Below, piece by piece: positions 28,342 through 38,096 of a DNA stretch of 63,569 nt. The DNA is from Muribaculaceae bacterium. Lineage in GTDB: Bacteria; Bacteroidota; Bacteroidia; Bacteroidales; Muribaculaceae. Location: positions 1 through 63,569 of the forward strand of contig JAGBWK010000045.1 of NCBI GenBank assembly GCA_017629835.1, written 5' to 3'. The notes below the pieces were generated by a model that was not told the origin of the DNA, did no database searches, and saw nothing but the letters and a program-made list of their open reading frames with translations. Positions within the stretch are counted from its first letter, which is position 1. Each line of letters begins with the position of its first letter. A program made the translations under genes and the position numbers.

Positions 28342-29103
28342 TCACCAATTTAGGATTTCGCGGAGATTTGAAAGGGGTTTCGATTGGTTAAGTTTAGCCT
28401 CGAAATCGGCTGATTGTTGTTTGGGGCAAAATAGCAGAGCCTTCCACCCTGCATTGATTGCGCCAGCTATATCTGTGTCGGGGTTATCGCCTATCATTAA
28501 TGATACAGCTGCCGTTGTATTGGCTTTTTGCAATGCGTAGTCGAACAAACGGCGGTCGGGCTTATTGATGTTTATCTCGTCACTCAACACAAGGCAATCG
28601 ACCAACGCATCAAGTCCCGACGATTTCATTTTGGCATTTTGCACACCAGTGAAGCCATTGCTGAGCACGCCAATTTTATAGCCTTTATTCTTTAGATGAG
28701 CAACTGCTTCGAACGCACCGTCGATAAGTAAGCCAGTTTCGCCGAGGTATTTGAGATAGACGACATCAAGTTCCCAAACGAGCTCGTCGGTTTTTGCCTG
28801 CGACATTCCACCTTCAAGCAATGGGTCAACAAAACGGTGATAGCGCAAGCTATGCTGGTCGGTCAATCCTTTATTGTATAGGCCCCATTGAATGGCATTG
28901 AAATGATGATAGACATCAATCCAGTGGTCGACAGTAGAAAAATATGCATCAAGTCCATATTCGCAATATATTCTGCTCAAGCCTATATGCGAAGACTCAG
29001 CAAAATCGTAGAGCGTATCGTCGAGGTCGAACCAAATCCATTCGATACCGTCGAGCAAACCTGAATAAATATTCTGATTACTGTCCATTTCGTAAAATTG
29101 CAC
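28342..29103 (-). CDS. HAD hydrolase, YjjG-type pyrimidine nucleotidase
   Basis: About 250 residues. HAD motif I is WFDLDDTLYDF, motif II lies in GVLSNGF, and motif III/IV is KPDRRLFDYAL...MIGDNPDTDIAGA. The four-helix cap between motifs I and II and the overall length match the YjjG subfamily, which dephosphorylates non-canonical pyrimidine nucleotides; the exact substrate is not certain. Either ATG 29103 or ATG 29088 (MDSNQN) may be the start. A -7 box (plus-strand CAAAGGTA, 29106-29113) sits only 3-18 bases upstream, which favours the second. Confidence 0.85.
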   Translation of the reverse strand: MQFYEMDSNQNIYSGLLDGIEWIWFDLDDTLYDFAESSHIGLSRIYCEYGLDAYFSTVDHWIDVYHHFNAIQWGLYNKGLTDQHSLRYHRFVDPLLEGGMSQAKTDELVWELDVVYLKYLGETGLLIDGAFEAVAHLKNKGYKIGVLSNGFTGVQNAKMKSSGLDALVDCLVLSDEININKPDRRLFDYALQKANTTAAVSLMIGDNPDTDIAGAINAGWKALLFCPKQQSADFEAKLNQSKPLSNLREILNW

Positions 29104-29158
29104 TACAAAGGTAGCAATTCTTTGGGCAATTTCCTAATCTGCAAATAAATAAGCGTGC

Positions 29159-31192
29159 TTATTTGCCGAATTTGGGAGTAATTGACAGGAAAACTTCAAA
29201 ATTAATGCCGGGCATTGGGTGCGACATAACGGTTTGATAGTCGGCATCGAAGAGGTTGTTGATAGCCAATTTTGCCGACAAGTCAAGAGGTCGCCAGCTG
29301 AAACGCCGTTCGAGGGTAAGATTACACACAAAGTAGCCTGGCAATGAGCCTGAGATTACATCTTCGTTGGACGACATTGTGTATCGCTTTGAGTAATAGC
29401 TACCTTTCAGCAACAGTGTCCATTGGCGCCAATCGAAGCCCAGCATCGATGAAAACGAATGTAGCGGCACGTAGGGCAACTGCTTCCCTACCGAATTGTC
29501 GTACTGACTTAGAGCTTCGCTATTGTTGACTGAACGAGTCCATGAATAAGTGCATGCAAGATTGATTGCAGCATCCTTGAATGGCACTACCGAGGCTTCA
29601 GCACTAACCTCTACCCCAGAGGAATGTACCGATTTCATATTACGGGGAGAGAAGAAGCCTTTATTGGTTGGCAGCCAAATAATCCAATTATCAATATATG
29701 AGTCGAACCATGTAGCCGAAGCCTTAACCGGGACTATGCCAAATTGGGTTGACATCGAAAGGCCTACATCGTAAGTAAAGCCCGATTCACTTTCCAAATC
29801 GGGATTTCCACCTGGCTGAAAGTACATATCATTGAGAGTTGGCGCATGATAATTGCGAGCAATCGACGCCTTTGCCATTAAGCCTAACGGACGATAGAGG
29901 GCATAATCAACAAATAGTGCTGGAATGACTGGTGACCACGATCTGCCAGCCATAGATTCACTAATCATTGCCGTAAGAGCCAAATTGCGCGTTGTCTGCC
30001 AACGCGCTGAAATGGATGCTTCGGCATCAAGTCGGGACTCATCGTAAGCGAGCGGAGTTGCAAAATTGGCGTGATTCGTGGTGCATACATTATTATAATC
30101 TAAAGCTACCTTTGCCGACAGCATCAGGTTATCAAGCAGCAACCAATCTGCAGTTGCTTTCAAAAAATATGTGTCGGTATTGGTGCGCGACTCTGTCAAA
30201 TGATTCATATAACCATTCGGCAAAGTAAAGCCATAATCGTAGGCAAGCCATGTGTGAGCATATCCCCCATTCAGTTTAAGTCGGAAATTGCTCTGACTAA
30301 AGCCCCACGACAATACTCCTCGGAAGGTATTTTCACGTTGTTTATTCAAATAGCGCCGGTCGGCAATATAATCGACAGTGGTAGGAGCGATATTTCGCGA
30401 GGAGCCAATATACCAAAAGTTTAGTCCTAAACGATTGTTTCGATTCGGCTGAAAATAGATTTGCTGAAGGAGATGAAAATCGCTGTATCCCCCATTCTCA
30501 TTGCGCTCTGTGGGATGATACTGACTTATTATATTATTGTCATCATCGTAGATATTGAGCATCTTGTCGGTGTTGACAAACTTAAAATCATTTTTAGAAT
30601 AGGAATAAACAGCTCGCGTAGAAAAACTCCACTTGCCAACGGCATAGCCTAAGCGGAGAAATTGGTCAAGCGTAGTGAACGAACCAACGCCTTGCACATA
30701 TTGCAATGAAAACCCTTGAGGAATATCTATGGCTGAGTTTGACAAATCAATCATTCCCCCAAGCCCACCTGAGGATTGCATCAATGAGGAGGAGCCATGG
30801 TAAAGCGACGCGCGATCGATAAGATAGGCTGGAATGAGCGAAAAATCGGTCATACCAAGCGCAGGAGAATTGATTGGCAAACCATTCCACACAACAACAG
30901 TGTGCGACGGCGCAGTTCCACGAAATGATACCGTAGAAAGCGTTGCACGTCCAGCGCTTTTAACGAACAACGAGCTGCCGAAATTAAGCACATCGGCCAT
31001 TGACAGAGAAATATTTTCTCTCAAAGCGACTGAATCGATAACCGTTTTTTGCAAACCTATTTCACTCATTGGCCTGTTGGCAATCACGCGAACTTCATCG
31101 AGCATTTTGTCGGTCACGACATCTGCGCCACGAGCCACGAAAACAGCCAACAATGTGAATATGGCAAAGTATGCTTTATATCTATATTTCAT
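29159..31192 (-). CDS. btuB: TonB-dependent outer-membrane receptor, BtuB-like
   Basis: 677 residues: a signal peptide (VFVARGA), then a plug domain at about 30-150 (LDEVRVIANRP, SMADVLNFGSSLFVKSAGRATLSTVSFRGTAPSHTVVVWNG), then a 22-strand barrel with a C-terminal strand ending in EVFLSITPKFGK. It is the size of vitamin B12 and siderophore receptors, not of SusC. It lies 43 bases downstream of a BtuG-like lipoprotein gene under a cobalamin riboswitch, so corrinoid uptake is the likely role. It lacks the N-terminal carboxypeptidase-like domain of SusC proteins. Confidence 0.88.
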   Translation of the reverse strand: MKYRYKAYFAIFTLLAVFVARGADVVTDKMLDEVRVIANRPMSEIGLQKTVIDSVALRENISLSMADVLNFGSSLFVKSAGRATLSTVSFRGTAPSHTVVVWNGLPINSPALGMTDFSLIPAYLIDRASLYHGSSSLMQSSGGLGGMIDLSNSAIDIPQGFSLQYVQGVGSFTTLDQFLRLGYAVGKWSFSTRAVYSYSKNDFKFVNTDKMLNIYDDDNNIISQYHPTERNENGGYSDFHLLQQIYFQPNRNNRLGLNFWYIGSSRNIAPTTVDYIADRRYLNKQRENTFRGVLSWGFSQSNFRLKLNGGYAHTWLAYDYGFTLPNGYMNHLTESRTNTDTYFLKATADWLLLDNLMLSAKVALDYNNVCTTNHANFATPLAYDESRLDAEASISARWQTTRNLALTAMISESMAGRSWSPVIPALFVDYALYRPLGLMAKASIARNYHAPTLNDMYFQPGGNPDLESESGFTYDVGLSMSTQFGIVPVKASATWFDSYIDNWIIWLPTNKGFFSPRNMKSVHSSGVEVSAEASVVPFKDAAINLACTYSWTRSVNNSEALSQYDNSVGKQLPYVPLHSFSSMLGFDWRQWTLLLKGSYYSKRYTMSSNEDVISGSLPGYFVCNLTLERRFSWRPLDLSAKLAINNLFDADYQTVMSHPMPGINFEVFLSITPKFGK

Positions 31193-31235
31193 TCAGTTTC
31201 GGTTACCGATTCAGTCGAGTTTATTAATAGATTGC

Positions 31236-32315
31236 TCAATTTTTCCAACAGAAATTAGCTGGGCAGACACCTACCATAAATATGCTGACCTCGTTGCCTT
31301 CGCTATCGTAGCGAGTTACAGTGCCAGATTGAGTATAGTCTATAGCATCGGCAACATATATATCGCCCGACTCGCTAACAGTTAAGGAATATAGCGACCA
31401 TGATGTGCTGGGAATGAATGCTTCTGAGGGCAATTCTGTGGCATCGACTGCCATACGCTGCACCCCATTTTCGAGCCAATATAGGTAATTTCCGTCACAT
31501 TCAAGATGCGCTACTGAATCACCTAATGGAAGTTCGTAAGATTTTTTTACCTTAAATTCTGCGAGGTCGACCGCTACAAGTTTGGGGGCTTCGTAACCGG
31601 CAGGATTCCCATTCCAGCTACCGCCATCAACGAGCACCCAAAGCGTAGTATCATCGGAGAGTGCAATAGATTTAGGCTGAACACCAAGGTCGAGCGTCGC
31701 TACCACTTTATCTGTTTTGGTATCTATCTTAATAAGGTCGCGTTGATAGCTCCAGCAGTTGCAATAGACGTAATCACCAACTTTTATCATCTCTTCGGTT
31801 GAGCCGCCCATAAACGAGGGTTTCATATCCATTTCGGGCACTGTAATCGAACCTGTAATCTTATAGGTTTTGGCATCAACTATTTTGATAACGTTGCTAT
31901 ACATCTGACTGATATACACCTTATCGCCAGAAGCCTGACAGATGTAGCGAGGGGAATTTATGCCTTGTATGCGTCCTTTTTCTTTATAGGTTGATAAATC
32001 GAAGATATATATAATGCCTGAATTATTGACCGAAATCCACCCTTGTCCATTGATAATAGTCATTGAGGAAGCTACATCACCAAGAATATAACCATTGGCT
32101 GAATGGAACACGTTGTTAGTAACAACGTCTGTTTCGGGATTGTAGAATGAGAGGGATGCAGAAGGTGAACCGTACATACCTTCATTAATGATATACAAAC
32201 CTGTACTGGGTGTATCTGGATTTGTGGATGTTCCAGGACCATTAGGATTTTCAGGTTCGTTGTTGCAGGCTACAAGCATTGTAGCAACTGCGAATAAAAA
32301 ATATTTAATCTTCAT
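31236..32315 (-). CDS. btuG: Surface beta-propeller lipoprotein, BtuG-like (DUF5074/YncE)
   Basis: 359 residues. The lipobox is LVA-Cys17, followed by an Asn/Pro/Thr-rich spacer typical of surface-exposed Bacteroidales lipoproteins. The rest is a YncE/DUF5074-type beta-propeller with repeated blades (SGIIYIFDLSTYKEKG, SNVIKIVDAKTYKITG, RDLIKIDTKTDKVVATLDLG). Known Bacteroides BtuG proteins have this architecture, sit beside BtuB and bind B12 with extreme affinity. The cobalamin riboswitch and adjacent receptor gene support the same role here. Confidence 0.8.
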   Translation of the reverse strand: MKIKYFLFAVATMLVACNNEPENPNGPGTSTNPDTPSTGLYIINEGMYGSPSASLSFYNPETDVVTNNVFHSANGYILGDVASSMTIINGQGWISVNNSGIIYIFDLSTYKEKGRIQGINSPRYICQASGDKVYISQMYSNVIKIVDAKTYKITGSITVPEMDMKPSFMGGSTEEMIKVGDYVYCNCWSYQRDLIKIDTKTDKVVATLDLGVQPKSIALSDDTTLWVLVDGGSWNGNPAGYEAPKLVAVDLAEFKVKKSYELPLGDSVAHLECDGNYLYWLENGVQRMAVDATELPSEAFIPSTSWSLYSLTVSESGDIYVADAIDYTQSGTVTRYDSEGNEVSIFMVGVCPANFCWKN

Positions 32316-32397
32316 ATTAAAAAAATTTGGTTAGTTCCACGACCACAATTGCTTATTATTGAAGCACCCCTATAGGCAAAATCAATAACAATTCAAT

Positions 32398-32440
32398 AAA
32401 AAATCGCCCAATCGAAGTCATCGGGGACTATGATTGAGCG
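32398..32440 (-). terminator. Intrinsic terminator between riboswitch and btuG
   Basis: On the minus strand CGCTCAATC pairs with GATTGGGCG (one G-T wobble), followed by ATTTTTTATT. Plus coordinates of the arms are 32405-32413 and 32432-32440; the T-run is at 32398-32403. It lies downstream of the cobalamin aptamer and 82 bases before the btuG start, so it is a good candidate for the expression platform. Confidence 0.7.
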
Positions 32441-32515
32441 GCAATTGCGGCTAAAAACGCCATCTATGAAGCCGACCAGCTCATTTTATCCCTTTGAGCA
32501 GCGATCGAAAGATTA

Positions 32516-32679
32516 TCAAAGTAGGTTTTCTGACTTATCGCATCATCCATTCCGACACCTTCTCAGCTCAGTTGAGCCAATGGTTATGCACGAGGCATTG
32601 TCGTAGGACTTGTCCAAGAGCGGACGCGACTTACAGCAGCGGGTCTGTTGTGGAATTGCACCACATTCCCTTGCTTTGA
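32516..32679 (-). promoter_or_regulatory. Cobalamin riboswitch aptamer
   Basis: Read on the minus strand: GTGGTGCAATTCCAC, then CAGACCCGCTGCTGTAAGT (conserved core), then the B12 box AAGTCAGAAAACCTAC (plus 32521-32536). A closing P1 stem, TCAAAG with CTTTGA, pairs plus 32674-32679 with 32516-32521. The order and the conserved core match the cobalamin riboswitch family. It controls the btuG-btuB pair. Confidence 0.92.
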
Positions 32680-32684
32680 CTTTG

Positions 32685-32716
32685 CAAAGTTAGATTAAAC
32701 ATTTATAATTTCCAAA
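32685..32716 (-). promoter_or_regulatory. Promoter of the riboswitch-btuG-btuB transcript
   Basis: Minus strand TTTG (plus 32713-32716), 20-base spacer, TAACTTTG (plus 32685-32692). The -7 box lies immediately before the P1 stem of the riboswitch, so the aptamer begins at the 5' end of the transcript. Confidence 0.75.
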
Positions 32717-32825
32717 AAAAACTTATGACTTTTTCCGAAAAAATTAACGCATCAAATTCGATAGGGACAATTCGGAAAATTTCCGACACGATAAATGCAT
32801 TTTATTGTCGACATTTATTAAATAA

Positions 32826-32858
32826 TTTGGCTTAGATTCGAAAAAATACTTAACTTTG
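32826..32858 (+). promoter_or_regulatory. Promoter of the PurF-like gene
   Basis: TTTG at 32826-32829, 21-base spacer, TAACTTTG at 32851-32858, then ATG at 32885. Good match to the Bacteroides consensus. The 108 bases between this and the divergent btuG promoter hold nothing else recognisable. Confidence 0.7.
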
Positions 32859-32884
32859 TGCAACAAACTCAATTCACAATTTCT

Positions 32885-34300
32885 ATGGGAGGCTTCTTCG
32901 GAGTCGCAAAAAGACAAAAGTGCGTCAATGACCTATTTTACGGCATTGACTATAATTCTCACATGGGCACTAAGCGTGCCGGCATGGTAACAGTCAATAC
33001 CGTTGGTATATTCACTCGTTCGATTCACAACATCGAAAATTCTTATTTTCGCACAAAGTTTGAAAAGGACTTGATAAATTTCGACGGCAAGTCGGGCATC
33101 GGAGTCATCTCCGACACTGACGCTCAACCTATTATCATCAATTGCCGTCATGGCAAATTCGCCATTGTCACAGTGGCTCGAGTTGTGAACATAAATGAGT
33201 TGGTAGCTGAGCTTTTATCCGAAAATCAACATTTTTGTGAGCACAGCTACGACATCGTTAACCCAACCGAGGTTATCGCGTCGCTTATCACTATGGGTAA
33301 AAACATAGTAGATGGCATCAACAATGTGTATCGCCGAGTAAAAGGCTCATGCTCGATGTTGCTACTTATGGAAAATGGCGACATAATTGCTGCCCGCGAC
33401 AAATTAGGCCGCACCCCTATCCAATTGGCAAAGCATGTCAACGGCGACGGAATTGCAGCATCGTCAGAAACGTGCTCATTCCCCAACCTCGGATTTGAGA
33501 ATTGCTATAATGTTGGTCCTGGCGAAATTGTACGATTCAATGCCGACGGCTTCACACAGCTACAAAAGCCATTCGACGAAATGCAAATATGTGCATTCCT
33601 CTGGACATACTACGGCTATCCTCCATGCGAATACGAAGGGCGCAACGTCGACGTAATGCGCAACACACTTGGCCGCATTATGGGTAAGCGCGACGATGTT
33701 GAAGTTGATTTCGTAAGCCCTGTTCCCGACTCAGGCATTGGTATGGCATTAGGTTATGCTGAAGGCAAAAGCGTGCCATATCATAGAGGCATCACCAAAT
33801 ACACCCCAACATGGCCCCGCTCGTTCACTCCGAGTGCTCAAGAACGCCGCGAGTTGGTGGCTAAAATGAAATTGATTGCCAATAAAACAATTCTCAAGGA
33901 TAAGCGAGTTGCATTCTGCGACGACTCAATAGTGCGTGGCACTCAGCTCCGCGACAATGTCAGCGACATCATCGAAGCAGGAGCTAAGGAAGTGCACGTT
34001 CGCATCAGCTGCCCGCCACTCATCTACCCCTGTATGTTCTTGAATTTCACAAGTTCACGCGGCGAAATGGAACTCATCACACGTCGTGTAATTGCTGAAA
34101 TAGAGGGTGACTCAAACAAAAATATTGACAAATACGCTGACGCATCCACACCCGAATACGCTGAAATGGTTGAGCGCATTCGTAAACGTTTAGGATTGAC
34201 TACGCTAAAATTCAATACTGTCGACGACATTGTCGAAGCTATAGGATTGCCTAAAGAACGCATCTGCACACACTGCTTCGACGGCTCATCGCATTTCTAA
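32885..34300 (+). CDS. Amidophosphoribosyltransferase-like protein lacking the N-terminal Cys
   Basis: 471 residues from ATG 32885 (MGGFFGVAKRQKC). An N-terminal Ntn-type glutamine amidotransferase fold is followed by a phosphoribosyltransferase domain with an intact PRPP loop, RVAFCDDSIVRGTQLRD, plus VDFVSPVPDSG and a Cys pair near the end (CTHC). PurF enzymes begin, after Met removal, with a catalytic Cys; here that position is Gly. The equivalent of the PurF HRGQDAAG segment reads TKRAGM. It may therefore use ammonia or another amine donor, or be regulatory; a separate true PurF is expected elsewhere in the genome. The nine codons before ATG 32885 overlap the promoter and are excluded. Homologues with this opening occur in other Bacteroidales. 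Confidence 0.85.
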   Translation: MGGFFGVAKRQKCVNDLFYGIDYNSHMGTKRAGMVTVNTVGIFTRSIHNIENSYFRTKFEKDLINFDGKSGIGVISDTDAQPIIINCRHGKFAIVTVARVVNINELVAELLSENQHFCEHSYDIVNPTEVIASLITMGKNIVDGINNVYRRVKGSCSMLLLMENGDIIAARDKLGRTPIQLAKHVNGDGIAASSETCSFPNLGFENCYNVGPGEIVRFNADGFTQLQKPFDEMQICAFLWTYYGYPPCEYEGRNVDVMRNTLGRIMGKRDDVEVDFVSPVPDSGIGMALGYAEGKSVPYHRGITKYTPTWPRSFTPSAQERRELVAKMKLIANKTILKDKRVAFCDDSIVRGTQLRDNVSDIIEAGAKEVHVRISCPPLIYPCMFLNFTSSRGEMELITRRVIAEIEGDSNKNIDKYADASTPEYAEMVERIRKRLGLTTLKFNTVDDIVEAIGLPKERICTHCFDGSSHF

Positions 34301-34329
34301 TTCATAGAGATTAGACACAACGATACAAC

Positions 34330-34360
34330 ACAACCGACACAGTGGATACTGGTCGGTTGT
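34330..34360 (+). terminator. Terminator-like hairpin after the PurF-like gene
   Basis: A 9-base perfect stem, ACAACCGAC with GTCGGTTGT, and a 13-base loop, 30 bases after the stop. The T-run is poor (TTGCTGT), so termination efficiency is uncertain. Confidence 0.5.
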
Positions 34361-34533
34361 TGCTGTAAATATACCTTTCTTTTAGCACTGTCAATGCAAC
34401 ACATTAATATAGCAATATGAGTAGCCTAAGCATACGAAACCACAATTATTTGCGTTATTAAAGTAGTGGCTGTAGGCTAATATAAAAATGTCGATTTGCA
34501 GAATTTTACATTCGAGCCGAGCCCAATAATAAT

Positions 34534-35859
34534 ATGGATATGAAACAGAGGATTTATTTCATCATTATAGCCCTTGTGTCGTTCGCTACACAAGCTGCCG
34601 ACTTGACATTCACAGGCAATAGTCGACAAGCCGTATCAATCGCCCCCGCGAGCAATACAGGCTTGGCAAGAATCTATGTGCTTGAAAACAGTAATGGGGT
34701 GACTGCCTCATTCACAACTTTGGGTAGTGATGCCGTGAATTGGTATCGATTTGACAATCGCGGTGCAGCTTATGCTGAGCCAATAGCCACAATGGTCAAT
34801 GGCCGCACCACCTCATTTACACTTGGCATTGATGATATCGGCATCGTAGTTGAAGAAGGCTCTAAACGTCATTACTTCTGGATTATCAACTACACCAATC
34901 ATCCATTTGAAATCAGTGGACTAAATATCTCTGAAGAGAGCGACTGCTCGACCACCACGCTACTAACCGAAGGTAGTGGGTCACAAATCTTATTTTACAA
35001 TATCAATGGAGTACCTACCGAACTTAGTCGCGAGATTGAATTGACCTATTACACATTGGAATACAACGCCGAAACTGAAAGCTACGACCAAATAGAAGAA
35101 TCAATTGTAGAGCCATGGCTAACGGCGACAATACGCACTCCAGCACCATTATGCGACACTCAATTCACACTAAAGGGCGACCGTTTTCTCTCTGCATGGG
35201 GAATGGAGCAACAGGTTGAGTCGGAAACCTATCAGGCAAAGGCGGTTGACGCACATACTACAGCCGTACAAACCGAGCGCGAAGTCGACAACGAGGTAAG
35301 CGTAGAAGTAAGCAGTTTAGGCGGCTCAGCTCCAGTCGAAATAACATTCACAGCTACAGTAAGCGACGCTGTGCGCTTCACCGAATGGCAATTCTCATCC
35401 GACCCTGAGTTTAATAATTATGACCTCAGATTCAACGACACCGAAGTAACCTACACATTCCGCGAACAAGGGACTACCTACATCCGCTTTCAAGCAAGCA
35501 ACAATGAGGGTGATTGCGACTGGTTTAGCGAAACATACGAGGTGCATATTGGCGAATCTAAATTGCAATGCCCGAACGCATTTTCACCAAACGACGACGG
35601 AGTGAACGACGTATGGAAAGTTTCATATAAATCTATTGTTGAATTCCAGTGCTCGATCTTCAACCGTTGGGGAACAGAAATCATATCATTCGACAACCCA
35701 GCGCAAGGTTGGGACGGAAAATACAATGGCAAAGTCGTAGATTCGGGAGTGTATTATTACGCAATTAGAGCCAAAGGCGCTGACGGCAAAAAATACAAAC
35801 TTTCGGGCGACATCAACATAGTCAATTACAGCCGCGAAACGAACAAAACACAACCATAA
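34534..35859 (+). CDS. Secreted protein with T9SS type B (CHU_C) sorting domain
   Basis: 441 residues. Signal peptide (IIALVSFATQA|AD), an N-terminal beta-rich region without a recognised family, a PKD-like segment (about 270-340, VSSLGGSAPVEITFTATVSD) and a C-terminal gliding motility-associated domain of about 85 residues (CPNAFSPNDDGVNDVWKV, CSIFNRWGTEI, GWDGKYNGKVVDSGVYYYAI). This type B domain directs export through the T9SS with PorP/SprF partners, one of which is encoded at 58.1-59.1 kb. It is transcribed alone. Function unknown. Confidence 0.88.
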   Translation: MDMKQRIYFIIIALVSFATQAADLTFTGNSRQAVSIAPASNTGLARIYVLENSNGVTASFTTLGSDAVNWYRFDNRGAAYAEPIATMVNGRTTSFTLGIDDIGIVVEEGSKRHYFWIINYTNHPFEISGLNISEESDCSTTTLLTEGSGSQILFYNINGVPTELSREIELTYYTLEYNAETESYDQIEESIVEPWLTATIRTPAPLCDTQFTLKGDRFLSAWGMEQQVESETYQAKAVDAHTTAVQTEREVDNEVSVEVSSLGGSAPVEITFTATVSDAVRFTEWQFSSDPEFNNYDLRFNDTEVTYTFREQGTTYIRFQASNNEGDCDWFSETYEVHIGESKLQCPNAFSPNDDGVNDVWKVSYKSIVEFQCSIFNRWGTEIISFDNPAQGWDGKYNGKVVDSGVYYYAIRAKGADGKKYKLSGDINIVNYSRETNKTQP

Positions 35860-35932
35860 GGCATTGTGGCTGTTAACAGCAAGATATAATTCAAAATTTG
35901 CGCCAACTGACCGCGAGAAAACAAATCCTTGG

Positions 35933-35963
35933 TTGATTTTTTCGATGCAAATTATTACCTTTG
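35933..35963 (+). promoter_or_regulatory. Promoter of the small membrane protein-dxs-trkA run
   Basis: TTG at 35933-35935, 20-base spacer, TACCTTTG at 35956-35963, then ATG at 35986. Matches the Bacteroides promoter pattern. Confidence 0.65.
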
Positions 35964-35985
35964 CATCTATAAAAAGAGATTAACA

Positions 35986-36183
35986 ATGAAAGGTTCAGTA
36001 ATATTCCGATTATTCTGCATAGCGGCATTGTATGTTTTACTCTGCATTTGGTATGTTAGCCGATTGGTTATAACCGAATCGGAAATCAATCTAAGAACAT
36101 TACTTCCTATCGTCATATCGGGCATAATCATTTTCGTACCTCTATATAAAAAGTATTTCAAAGGAGAGAATAAACGTGACTAA
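35986..36183 (+). CDS. 65-residue two-span membrane protein upstream of dxs
   Basis: Two hydrophobic segments (about 5-26 and 38-55) joined by a short polar loop with several charged residues, and a basic C-terminus ([11 protein letters not shown]), suggesting both ends are cytoplasmic. The ATG at 35986, right after the promoter, is chosen over an upstream in-frame start inside it. No family recognised. The stop overlaps the GTG start of dxs by 8 bases, so the two are translationally coupled. Confidence 0.6.
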   Translation: MKGSVIFRLFCIAALYVLLCIWYVSRLVITESEINLRTLLPIVISGIIIFVPLYKKYFKGENKRD

Positions 36184-38086
36184 TCCTCTACTTCAGCATA
36201 TTGACTCGCCATCGGATTTGCGAAACCTTACCGTAGAACAACTTCCACAAGTTTGTTCAGAGATACGTGATTTCCTAATCGAATCGCTATCAACCAATCC
36301 TGGTCATTTTGCTTCAAGTATGGGCGCAGTTGAATTGACTGTTGCGCTGCATTACGTGTTCAACACCCCCTACGACAGAATTGTATGGGACGTAGGGCAT
36401 CAGGCTTACGCTCACAAAATACTCACTGGCCGACGCGAAGCATTTGCCAATAATCGAAAAATGGACGGGCTAAGCGGATTCCCCAACCCTGCCGAAAGCG
36501 AATACGACACATTCATGGCTGGGCATGCGTCCAACTCCATTTCTGCGGCACTTGGCATGGCAGTAGCGTCGGAATTGCACAAAGAAGAGCCGCGCCGACA
36601 GGTAGTGGCAGTGATTGGCGACGCATCGATAGCTGGTGGATTAGCATTCGAGGGGCTCAACAACGCAGCCAATATGCCCAACGACGTACTCATCATCCTC
36701 AACGACAATGATATGTCGATTGACCGTCCAGTTGGGTCGCTGAATTCGTATCTGACACATCTAAACACATCACCTACATACAACACATTCCGATTTAAGG
36801 TTTATCGACTTCTGCGCAAGCTGCATTTGGTCAGCGAGCGTCGCAAAAGTTCGATTCTGCGTTTCAACAACAGTTTGAAATCGCTCTTATCGAAGCAGCA
36901 GAACATTTTTGAGGGACTTAATATCAGATATTTCGGTCCATTCGACGGCCACGATATACGCAGAATTGTGCGTGTGCTTAACGACATAAAAAATATGCGT
37001 GGACCGAAGATTCTCCACCTGCGTACAATCAAGGGCAAAGGTTATGCACCAGCTGAAAAAGACCCTGCCACATGGCATGCACCCGGTGCATTCGATCCCG
37101 AAACTGGAGAACGACTAACCAATTCAACAACCAAACCTCCAAAATATCAGGATGTATTTGGCAAAACATTAGTAGAACTCGCTGCTAAGAATGAGAATAT
37201 TGTAGGTATAACTGCGGCAATGCCTTCGGGCACATCAATGTCGGAAATGCAAAAAGCATATCCTAAAAGGACGTTCGACGTTGGTATTTCTGAAGGGCAT
37301 GCGGTTACGTTTGCCGGAGGTTTGGCCAAGGACGGCATGAAGCCATTCGTAGCTATATACTCTTCATTCCTACAACGAGGCTACGACCATATAATCCACG
37401 ACGTTGCAATTGCAGGATTGCCCGTAGTGTTCTGCATCGACCGCGCAGGCTTAGTTGGCGAAGACGGCGTCACTCACCATGGAGCATACGATTTGGGATA
37501 CCTATCCCCTATCCCGGGTATGGTTATCGCCTCTCCAACAGACGAAATGATGTTGCGCAATTTGTTAGCAACGGCAGCAGAATATAACGACGGACCGATG
37601 GCCATTCGCTATCCTCGCGGAAGTGGGCGCAATATAGAGTGGCAAAACCAAATGGAAACACTGCCTATCGGCAAGGGTCGAAAAGTCTGCGACGGCAGCG
37701 ACATTGCAATCCTCTCGCTCGGTCCAATATCTACTGAAGTAGAAAAGGCTATCGAGCAACTACGCAATGACGGTATATCTGCTGCGCACTATGATATGAT
37801 TTATCTCAAGCCTATCGACACTACAATACTTGAAGAAGTAGCGGCTAAAAATTGTCCAATTGTCACCGTAGAAGATGCATCAGTCAATGGTGGACTCGGC
37901 TCTGCAGTGAGCGCATGGCTATCGGAAAACGGACTTGAACGCAGAGTGATGCGCGTCGGCATACCCGATACGTTCATTGGGCAAGGCTCTGTGGCTGAGC
38001 TCTACAAACAATGCGGTATGGATGCTATGTCGATAGTGAATCTCATCAAAAATATACCGGGAATAGAGCCGGCAAACTCTAAATAA
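36176..38086 (+). CDS. dxs: 1-deoxy-D-xylulose-5-phosphate synthase
   Basis: First step of the MEP isoprenoid pathway: pyruvate plus glyceraldehyde 3-phosphate to DXP, with thiamine diphosphate. 636 residues. Landmarks: [16 protein letters not shown], the ThDP/Mg motif [17 protein letters not shown]...NDNDMSI, the transketolase-type pyrimidine domain ([14 protein letters not shown]) and the C-terminal domain. The start is GTG at 36176, overlapping the upstream small gene. It is followed after 10 bases by trkA. Confidence 0.96.
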   Translation: MTNPLLQHIDSPSDLRNLTVEQLPQVCSEIRDFLIESLSTNPGHFASSMGAVELTVALHYVFNTPYDRIVWDVGHQAYAHKILTGRREAFANNRKMDGLSGFPNPAESEYDTFMAGHASNSISAALGMAVASELHKEEPRRQVVAVIGDASIAGGLAFEGLNNAANMPNDVLIILNDNDMSIDRPVGSLNSYLTHLNTSPTYNTFRFKVYRLLRKLHLVSERRKSSILRFNNSLKSLLSKQQNIFEGLNIRYFGPFDGHDIRRIVRVLNDIKNMRGPKILHLRTIKGKGYAPAEKDPATWHAPGAFDPETGERLTNSTTKPPKYQDVFGKTLVELAAKNENIVGITAAMPSGTSMSEMQKAYPKRTFDVGISEGHAVTFAGGLAKDGMKPFVAIYSSFLQRGYDHIIHDVAIAGLPVVFCIDRAGLVGEDGVTHHGAYDLGYLSPIPGMVIASPTDEMMLRNLLATAAEYNDGPMAIRYPRGSGRNIEWQNQMETLPIGKGRKVCDGSDIAILSLGPISTEVEKAIEQLRNDGISAAHYDMIYLKPIDTTILEEVAAKNCPIVTVEDASVNGGLGSAVSAWLSENGLERRVMRVGIPDTFIGQGSVAELYKQCGMDAMSIVNLIKNIPGIEPANSK

Positions 38087-38096
38087 ATCCACAGCT

